Assembly (NCBI GenBank): GCA_900472675.1
Contig: UCJA01000009.1
Coordinates: 124,001-188,000, forward strand
Reading direction: 5' to 3'
Length of the DNA stretch: 64,000 nt
Source of the DNA: Hyphomicrobiales bacterium
Lineage (GTDB): Bacteria > Pseudomonadota > Alphaproteobacteria > Rhizobiales > Rhizobiaceae
The number at the start of each line of letters is the position of its first letter. The first letter of the stretch is position 1. This document shows, piece by piece, positions 55,506 to 64,000 of the stretch. A model generated the notes under the pieces. The model was not told the origin of the DNA and did not search any database. It worked only from the letters and a program-made list of their open reading frames with translations. The translations under genes and the position numbers were made by a program.

Positions 55506-56156
55506 ATGAAGCTCAAGGCAACCCAAATGATGCGGACTTCCATGTCCGTTCTGGCTCTTTCGCTCGGCGCTGGCGCGCTGCCGGTTGCAGCCTTCGCACA
55601 GGATGCCGCCCCGGCGCAGGGAGCTCCTGGCGCCCCGCCGCTCGGCTGGTTCAAGACCTGCACCAAGCAGGACGACAGCGACCTCTGCGTCGTGCAGAAC
55701 GTTATTCTGGCCCAGAACGGCCAGCTGATCACGGCCGTTGGCCTGATCACCGTTGAAGGCAAGGTCAACCGCAAGATCCTCCAGGTTTCGGTCCCGACCG
55801 CCCGTCTCGTGCCTCCGGGCGTGATGATGCAGATCGACGGCGGCAAGGGCCAGAAGCTGGACTACACCGTCTGCCTTCCCGACAAGTGCACGGCCGAAGT
55901 GCCGCTGACGGATCCGATGATCGCAAGCCTGAAGAAGGGCACAGACGTAATCTTCACCTCGATCAACTTCCGCCGCGCTCCGAACCCGATCAAGGTTTCG
56001 CTGAGCGGTTTCACCGGCGCCTTCGACGGCCCGGCGATCTCCCAGTCGCAGCTTGCCGAAAGCCAGCGCAGCCTTCAGGAAGGCATGCAGAAGAAGGCCG
56101 AGGAAGCCCGCAAGAAGCTTGAAGACGCCCAGTCTGCTGCCAAGCAGGGCCAGTAA
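55506..56156 (+). CDS. Invasion-associated locus B (IalB) family protein
   Basis: The 216-residue protein has a signal peptide (cleavage near AFA-QD, about 31) and the IalB domain, with GWFKTCTKQDDSDLCVVQNVI near residue 55 and paired cysteines in YTVCLPDKCTAEV that could form disulfides. The C-terminal 40 residues form a charged helix (ESQRSLQEGMQKKAEEARKK). IalB in Bartonella promotes red-cell invasion; in rhizobia its role is unknown. GTG 55503 or ATG 55506 could be the start, behind AGGAGA. Confidence 0.9.
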   Translation: MKLKATQMMRTSMSVLALSLGAGALPVAAFAQDAAPAQGAPGAPPLGWFKTCTKQDDSDLCVVQNVILAQNGQLITAVGLITVEGKVNRKILQVSVPTARLVPPGVMMQIDGGKGQKLDYTVCLPDKCTAEVPLTDPMIASLKKGTDVIFTSINFRRAPNPIKVSLSGFTGAFDGPAISQSQLAESQRSLQEGMQKKAEEARKKLEDAQSAAKQGQ

Positions 56157-56160
56157 GGGC

Positions 56161-56176
56161 AGGGGCTTCGGCCCCT
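56161..56176 (+). repeat. UUCG-loop hairpin just after the IalB-like stop
   Basis: AGGGGC-TTCG-GCCCCT forms a 6-pair stem with a stable tetraloop, immediately ahead of the terminator. It may protect the mRNA 3' end. Confidence 0.5.
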
Positions 56177-56188
56177 CTCGTGGATACC

Positions 56189-56218
56189 AAAACGCCGGCC
56201 TCTCGAGGCCGGCGTTTT
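56189..56218. terminator. Bidirectional terminator between the IalB-like gene and hspQ
   Basis: A perfect 13-base stem (56189-56201 with 56206-56218) starts with AAAA and ends with TTTT around a four-base loop, between two convergent genes. Confidence 0.95.
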
Positions 56219-56238
56219 GCGTTTGGGGTCGGTGTTCG

Positions 56239-56568
56239 TCAGTGCGCGAGCATGACTTTCGGCTTCAGCACTCCACTCGGTTCCCGGTGGAAGATCTGGT
56301 AGACCTGCGGGTTGCGAAGCGGTTGCTCGCTTTCGTCATGTTCGAGGTTCTGCTCGGAGACATAGGCGACATATTCGCTGTCCTCGTTTTCAGCCAGCAA
56401 ATGATAAAAAGGTTGGTCCTTGTTGGGCCGGATCTCGGGCGGAATTGCATTCCACCATTCCTCCGTGTTCGAAAACTCGGGGTCCACATCGAAGACGACG
56501 CCACGGAAGGGGAATACCCTGTGGCGAACCACTTCTCCGATCGTAAATTTAGCGTTCCGCTGTTTCAT
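56239..56568 (-). CDS. hspQ: Heat shock protein HspQ (YccV-like)
   Basis: The 109-residue protein matches the HspQ/hemimethylated-DNA-binding family: IGEVVRHRVFPFRGVVFDVDPEF at 10-32 and PFYHLLAENEDSEYVAYVSEQNL near 53-75. In E. coli HspQ enhances Lon protease specificity and limits DnaA; here that is inferred. Its upstream region shows two stress-type promoter candidates (see 56591-56650), which fits a heat-shock gene. It is convergent with the IalB-like gene. Confidence 0.93.
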   Translation of the reverse strand: MKQRNAKFTIGEVVRHRVFPFRGVVFDVDPEFSNTEEWWNAIPPEIRPNKDQPFYHLLAENEDSEYVAYVSEQNLEHDESEQPLRNPQVYQIFHREPSGVLKPKVMLAH

Positions 56569-56590
56569 GGTGCGATGTCCTTTCGCAGCC

Positions 56591-56650
56591 TAATGTGGGA
56601 ACAAAATGCTCCCTCATCAAGGACTAATGCAGATCTGTAGACATCGTTCC
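56591..56650 (-). promoter_or_regulatory. Two candidate stress promoters upstream of hspQ
   Basis: On the minus strand, CTTGAT (56616-56621), 16 bases, then CCCACATTA (56591-56599) resembles an alphaproteobacterial RpoH promoter. Just upstream, GGAAC (56646-56650), 16 bases, then CATT (56626-56629) differs by one base from the EcfG consensus. Both are by eye only. Confidence 0.35.
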
Positions 56651-56781
56651 ACCGCGACGGGCGCGGGGGACGTAAGTCCGATGTGGAGAGGCATCGTCTG
56701 AAGCAACATGCCATCGGGGTTAAGCAAAAGGCGGGCACAAGGCCCGCCTTTCTGTTTGGCAATGACTCAAGCGACGCAGGG

Positions 56782-58191
56782 TCAGGCCGAATAGTACATG
56801 TCGAATTCAACCGGATGCGGGGTCATCTCGAAGCGCATGACTTCCGCCATCTTGAGTTCGATGTAGGCATCGATCTGGTCGTCGTCGAACACGCCGCCTG
56901 CAGTCAGGAACTTGCGGTCCTTGTCGAGGCAGTCGAGAGCTTCACGCAGCGAGCCGCACACCGTTGGGATCTTCTTGAGTTCCTTCGGCGGCAGGTCGTA
57001 GAGATCCTTGTCCATGGCCTTGCCCGGGTGGATCTTGTTCTTGATGCCATCGAGGCCGGCCATCAGCATGGCTGCGAACCCGAGATAGGGGTTCTGGGCA
57101 GGATCCGGGAAACGCACTTCGACGCGCTTTGCCTTCGGGTTGGAGCCGAAGGGAATGCGGCACGACGCAGACCGGTTGCGCGCGGAATAGGCGAGCAGGA
57201 CCGGCGCTTCATAACCCGGGACCAGCCGCTTGTAGGAATTGGTAGTTGGGTTGGTGAAGGCGTTGATGGCCTTGGCATGCTTGATGATGCCGCCGATGTA
57301 GTAAAGGCAGCTTTCCGAGAGGCCGGCATACTCGTCGCCTGCAAACGTCGGCTTGCCGTCCTTCCAGATCGACTGGTGCACATGCATGCCCGAGCCGTTG
57401 TCGCCGAATACCGGCTTCGGCATGAAAGTTGCTGTCTTGCCATAGGCGTTGGCGACCTGATGCACGACGTACTTGTAGATCTGCATCTTGTCGGCGTTGC
57501 GCACCAGCGTGTCGAACTTGACGCCAAGCTCATGCTGGGCCGATGCCACCTCGTGGTGGTGCTTTTCGACGACCACGCCCATTTCGGCGAGAACCGTCAG
57601 CATCTCCGAGCGCATGTCCTGCAGGCTGTCCACCGGAGGAACCGGGAAGTAGCCGCCCTTGACGCGCGGACGGTGGCCAAGGTTGCCGGTCTCGTAATCG
57701 GTGTCGTCGTTCGAAGGCAGCTCGGACGAATCGAGCTTGAACCCCGTGTTGTAGGGGTCGGCCTTGTACTTCACGTCGTCGAATACGAAGAACTCGGGCT
57801 CGGGGCCGACGAAGATCGTGTCGCCGATGCCGGACGCCTTCAGATAGGCTTCCGCCTTCTTGGCCGTGCCGCGCGGATCGCGGTTGTAGGCTTCACCCGA
57901 GATCGGGTCCAGGATGTCGCAGACGATCACCATGGTCGACTGGGCGAAGAACGGGTCCATATGGACCGTGGCAACGTCCGGCATGAGAACCATGTCGGAC
58001 TCGTTGATGGCTTTCCAGCCGCCGATCGAGGAGCCGTCGAACATCACGCCGTCGGCGAACATGTCTTCGTCCACTGCGGCGATGTCCATCGTGACGTGCT
58101 GCAGCTTGCCGCGCGGGTCGGTAAAGCGGAGGTCCACGAACTTGACGTCGTTTTCCTTGATTTGTTTCATTACTTCGCTGGCGCTCGTCAT
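56782..58191 (-). CDS. glnA: Glutamine synthetase type I
   Basis: The 469-residue enzyme makes glutamine from glutamate, ammonia and ATP, and forms a dodecamer. It has the N-terminal beta-grasp domain ([22 protein letters not shown]), ATP motif [16 protein letters not shown] near residue 263, glutamate/ammonia site region, and the adenylylation loop with the target Tyr in LYDLPPKE near 397 (GSI-beta type, controlled by GlnE). AAAGG precedes ATG 58191. It is the second gene of the glnB-glnA unit, with 64 bases between, so it is probably transcribed from the sigma-54 promoter upstream of glnB. Confidence 0.98.
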   Translation of the reverse strand: MTSASEVMKQIKENDVKFVDLRFTDPRGKLQHVTMDIAAVDEDMFADGVMFDGSSIGGWKAINESDMVLMPDVATVHMDPFFAQSTMVIVCDILDPISGEAYNRDPRGTAKKAEAYLKASGIGDTIFVGPEPEFFVFDDVKYKADPYNTGFKLDSSELPSNDDTDYETGNLGHRPRVKGGYFPVPPVDSLQDMRSEMLTVLAEMGVVVEKHHHEVASAQHELGVKFDTLVRNADKMQIYKYVVHQVANAYGKTATFMPKPVFGDNGSGMHVHQSIWKDGKPTFAGDEYAGLSESCLYYIGGIIKHAKAINAFTNPTTNSYKRLVPGYEAPVLLAYSARNRSASCRIPFGSNPKAKRVEVRFPDPAQNPYLGFAAMLMAGLDGIKNKIHPGKAMDKDLYDLPPKELKKIPTVCGSLREALDCLDKDRKFLTAGGVFDDDQIDAYIELKMAEVMRFEMTPHPVEFDMYYSA

Positions 58192-58255
58192 AATGACCTT
58201 TCCTCGAGTGTAAGATGACGATGAACCCGCGCGGATGGCACGGGTGGGAGCACGA

Positions 58256-58681
<426 letters not shown>

Positions 58682-58926
58682 TTACAAAAGGATAATGCGT
58701 TTCAGCGGCAAATCCTTCCGAATTCAGTGTATAGCCTTGAGCTGCCATGCCTGACAAAAATCTGTGCGCTTGCTTCTGTCGTAGCGCGATTTTCCAGATC
58801 AGGGGTTTGCAACTCAGGACAACCGGAATGCAGACGCTTAAATTAAAGGCATATGCACTATAAATCAGCAGAGAGCCTTCTGCTACGGGGCTTGCCACGG
58901 GGCGAGACTTTGCGTTCAATCCGGAT

Positions 58927-60405
58927 ATGAGACAGACACAGAACACCATCCTCCTGACGCCGCAGGAGATGACCGCCGCGGATGCCGCTTCCGCCGCCTC
59001 CGGGATTCCCTCCTTCGACCTGATGCTGCGGGCGGGCCAGGCTGTTGCGGCAACCGCGCTCCGGCATTTTCCAGAAGCCTTACGGTTTGCCGTCCTGTGC
59101 GGTCCCGGCAACAACGGGGGCGACGGCTATGTCGCCGCCGAGGCTCTGCGACAGGCAGGAGCGACGGTCGCTGTCTTCCGGCTGGGAGATGCCCCGCAAG
59201 CCCAGGATGCGATCGAGGCCGGCAGGCGCATGGCGCTCGACGTCGAACCGCTGCCGCTCTATCAGCCCCGGCCCGGAGATGTGGTGGTCGACGCCCTGTT
59301 CGGAGCAGGCCTCGGGCGACCGGTTCCGCAAGAGGTTGCCTCCGTCATCCATGCGGTAGGAGAGGCGGGGCTACCCGTGATTGCCGTCGATCTGCCCTCT
59401 GGCCTCTGCGGCCGCCGTGGCACGCCGCTCGGCGCCGCCTTTCAGGCGACAAGGACGGTCACCTTCATGGCACGAAAGCCCGGCCACCTCTTGATGCCCG
59501 GCAGGTCACTCTGCGGTGACGTGGCGGTCGTGGACATCGGCATTCCCATGCGGATCATCACGGCCTGCGCCGGTAAGCTGGCCGAAAACGCGCCGGCGCT
59601 ATGGGAGCGGCACCTGCCGCGGGCGGATGCCGCCGCGCATAAATTCCGCCGCGGCCATTTGGCCGTCTTCTCGGGACCGGCCGGCAAGACGGGCGCCGCG
59701 CGCCTCTGCGCCATCGCCGGGCTGCGGCGAGGGGCAGGGCTGGTCACGCTTGCCTCACCTTCAGCAGCCATGCCGGTCAATGCCGGCGCGGTGACGGCGA
59801 TCATGCTCCACGAGATCGACACGCATGAAGATGTCACAGCCTGGCTGCAGACGGCAAAACTCTCCGCCTTCGTGCTCGGCCCGGGCTTCGGGATCGGCGA
59901 GCAGGCGCGCATCTTTGCCTTGGCACTCAAGGACCGGCCACTGGTGCTGGATGCCGACGGCATTACCTCGTTCAAGGAGAATCCGCAGTTGCTCTTCGAC
60001 GGCTTTGCCGGAGGTGACACGCACCTTGTCCTGACCCCGCACGAGGGCGAGTTCGGCCGGTTGTTTCCTGATATCGCTGCCGACGAAAACCTTAGCAAGC
60101 CGGAAAAGGCGCTGAAGGCCGCAGCCCGCTCAAACGCAGCCATCGTTTACAAGGGAGCGGACACGGTCATCGCCGCGCCGAATGGCCGCGCCGTAATCAA
60201 CACCAACGCCCCGCCATGGTTGGCGACCGCAGGTTCGGGTGACGTGCTGGCCGGAATGATCGGTGCATTGCTGGCGCAGGGCATGCCTGCCTTCGAGGCG
60301 GCAGCCGCCGGCGTCTACCTGCATGGTGAAGCCGGCAAGGCGGCGGGCGAGGGTATGACGGCCGAGGATCTTGCCGCCCATGCCGGCGTGGTGCTGGCAA
60401 CCTAG
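58927..60405 (+). CDS. nnrD: Bifunctional NAD(P)H-hydrate repair enzyme (epimerase and ADP/ATP-dependent dehydratase)
   Basis: The 492-residue protein repairs hydrated NADH and NADPH. The N-terminal YjeF_N epimerase has LCGPGNNGGDGYVAAEAL at about 56-73, and the C-terminal ribokinase-like dehydratase has LTPHEGEFGRLFP and the ATP-site motif ATAGSGDVLAGMIGALLAQG near the end. Both domains are fused as in most bacteria. It is divergent from the glnB gene and ends 12 bases before the DUF72 stop (convergent). Confidence 0.94.
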   Translation: MRQTQNTILLTPQEMTAADAASAASGIPSFDLMLRAGQAVAATALRHFPEALRFAVLCGPGNNGGDGYVAAEALRQAGATVAVFRLGDAPQAQDAIEAGRRMALDVEPLPLYQPRPGDVVVDALFGAGLGRPVPQEVASVIHAVGEAGLPVIAVDLPSGLCGRRGTPLGAAFQATRTVTFMARKPGHLLMPGRSLCGDVAVVDIGIPMRIITACAGKLAENAPALWERHLPRADAAAHKFRRGHLAVFSGPAGKTGAARLCAIAGLRRGAGLVTLASPSAAMPVNAGAVTAIMLHEIDTHEDVTAWLQTAKLSAFVLGPGFGIGEQARIFALALKDRPLVLDADGITSFKENPQLLFDGFAGGDTHLVLTPHEGEFGRLFPDIAADENLSKPEKALKAAARSNAAIVYKGADTVIAAPNGRAVINTNAPPWLATAGSGDVLAGMIGALLAQGMPAFEAAAAGVYLHGEAGKAAGEGMTAEDLAAHAGVVLAT

Positions 60406-60417
60406 CCCGCCCGTTTC

Positions 60418-61230
60418 CTAGCGGCGGCTCTGAAGAAGGTCGTGCATGGCCATGGCGCCCTGCGGCGCGTTCACCTTGCCCTCGTGAATGAAAAAGGCAA
60501 ACACGTCGCGCGTCTTTTTCTTCGGCCTGTGCTCCGCGTCGATCAGCGGAAGGTCCTCCGGAACGCCACCGACCGCCCAGGTCTCCAACCGCTTGGCCCA
60601 TTCGGTCATGTCGTTCTCGGCGTAGCAGGTGGCGATCTCGTCGGAGCCCTTCTGCAGACGGGCGTAGACGAAATCGGCCGTCACATCGGCGATCATCGGG
60701 TAGTCGAAATGATCCGCGCAAACCGGCGCCACACCGTATTTCGCGATCAGCTGCACGAACTCCGGCACCTTGAAGCTGTCGTGTCGCACCTCGACCACGT
60801 GGCGAAGGGGCAGCCCATCCTGTTCTGCGGGTAGCAGCTTGAGGAAGGCTTCAAAATCCTCGGGCTCGAACTTCTTGGTCGGTGCGAACTGCCAGAGGAT
60901 AGGGCCGAGGTGGTCGCCCAGTTCGGTGATCCCCTGACTGAGAAACCGCTCGACGGACTCACCCGCCTCGGCGAGTACCTTGCGGTTGGTGCTGTAGCGG
61001 CTGGCCTTCAAGGAAAACACGAAACCATCCGGCACGTCCGCGGCCCATTTGGCGAAGGTTTCCGGCTTCTGCGAGCTGTAATAGGTGCCGTTCACCTCGA
61101 TCACGTCGAGCTTACTCGCCGCATATTCCAGCTGCTTCTTCTTGGCGAGCTTGTCCGGATAGAACGTGCCTTCCCAGGCGTCGAAGGTCCAGCCGCCGAT
61201 GCCTGTTCGAATGATGCCTTGCTGTCCCAT
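60418..61230 (-). CDS. DUF72 family protein (YecE-like)
   Basis: The 270-residue protein has the DUF72 TIM-barrel pattern: IRTGIGGWTFDAWEGTFYPDKLAKKKQLEYAA at the start, LSQGITELGDHLGPILWQF near 100, and VEVRHDSFKVPEF near 150, with the end VFFNEHEKG-type region as FAFFIHEGKVNAPQGA. Function is unknown; the fold suggests an enzyme. GGGGGAC precedes ATG 61230. It lies 24 bases downstream of uvrA on the same strand, so it may be read through from it. Confidence 0.9.
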   Translation of the reverse strand: MGQQGIIRTGIGGWTFDAWEGTFYPDKLAKKKQLEYAASKLDVIEVNGTYYSSQKPETFAKWAADVPDGFVFSLKASRYSTNRKVLAEAGESVERFLSQGITELGDHLGPILWQFAPTKKFEPEDFEAFLKLLPAEQDGLPLRHVVEVRHDSFKVPEFVQLIAKYGVAPVCADHFDYPMIADVTADFVYARLQKGSDEIATCYAENDMTEWAKRLETWAVGGVPEDLPLIDAEHRPKKKTRDVFAFFIHEGKVNAPQGAMAMHDLLQSRR

Positions 61231-61254
61231 GACGTCCCCCAAAACCAAGATCGG

Positions 61255-64000
<2,746 letters not shown>

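Noticed and set aside
56683..58218. Plus-strand open frame of 511 codons over glnA
   Set aside because: Antisense to glnA and rich in His/Arg/Val shadow composition.

Overview
The window is about 64 kb of GC-rich chromosome from an alphaproteobacterium, most likely a member of the Rhizobiaceae (Rhizobium, Agrobacterium, Ensifer or Shinella type). The evidence is a phosphatidylcholine synthase (Pcs) gene, a sigma-54 type glnB-glnA unit, a suf operon with two cysteine desulfurases and no iscR, a stress promoter of the alphaproteobacterial EcfG type, and a clustering of glmU, glmS, recG and mfd that I recall from rhizobial chromosomes. Coding density is high. I see no insertion sequence, prophage, CRISPR array or plasmid gene. 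The genus cannot be fixed from sequence reading alone.

Layout. 0-7.5 kb: start of a Bcp peroxiredoxin (cut by the window edge), a very large AsmA/DUF3971 envelope protein, tyrS, a membrane GGDEF protein and an alpha/beta hydrolase. 7.6-14.8 kb: a seven-gene iron-sulfur assembly operon (iscS-like, sufB, sufC, sufD, sufS, sufT-like, sufA) closed by a clear terminator. 14.8-18.1 kb: a MacA/MacB-like export system on the minus strand. 18.3-19.5 kb: four small proteins, two of them tiny membrane proteins with EcfG-like promoters.

19.5-26.7 kb: the most interesting block. Two divergent, tightly overlapping operons encode a short CFA-like methyltransferase and a DUF1295 membrane protein on one side, and on the other a FAD oxidoreductase, DUF1365, a second CFA-like methyltransferase, DUF2147 and DUF2177. 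They are followed by an RskA-like anti-sigma factor with no sigma gene beside it. This looks like a locus that modifies fatty acyl chains already in membrane phospholipid. The substitutions at expected active-site positions argue against ordinary cyclopropanation by at least one of the two enzymes.

26.7-29.3 kb: a small hypothetical protein, a beta-helix lipoprotein, a roughly 510-base non-coding stretch with a strong hairpin, another small hypothetical gene and a tRNA-Lys. 29.5-33.4 kb: CcdA-like protein, AEC transporter, UbiH-family hydroxylase, pcs. 33.5-38.2 kb: a complete BMP-type (nucleoside-like) ABC importer. 38.4-41.7 kb: glmU and glmS, the amino-sugar precursor pathway. 41.7-45.6 kb: GlxA-type regulator facing a rhodanese, DUF502 protein, phytase-like secreted esterase. 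45.7-51.7 kb: recG, sdhE, mfd. 51.7-56.2 kb: EamA exporter, DsbA/FrnE-like protein, orphan peptide-binding protein, IalB-like protein. 56.2-64 kb: hspQ, glnA, glnB with a sigma-54 promoter, nnrD, DUF72 protein and most of uvrA (cut by the window edge).

Most genes are conserved housekeeping genes. Starts were chosen by ribosome binding sites, overlaps and family lengths, and several use GTG or TTG; the alternatives are given in the entries. All family assignments come from recognising motifs by eye, and no search was run.
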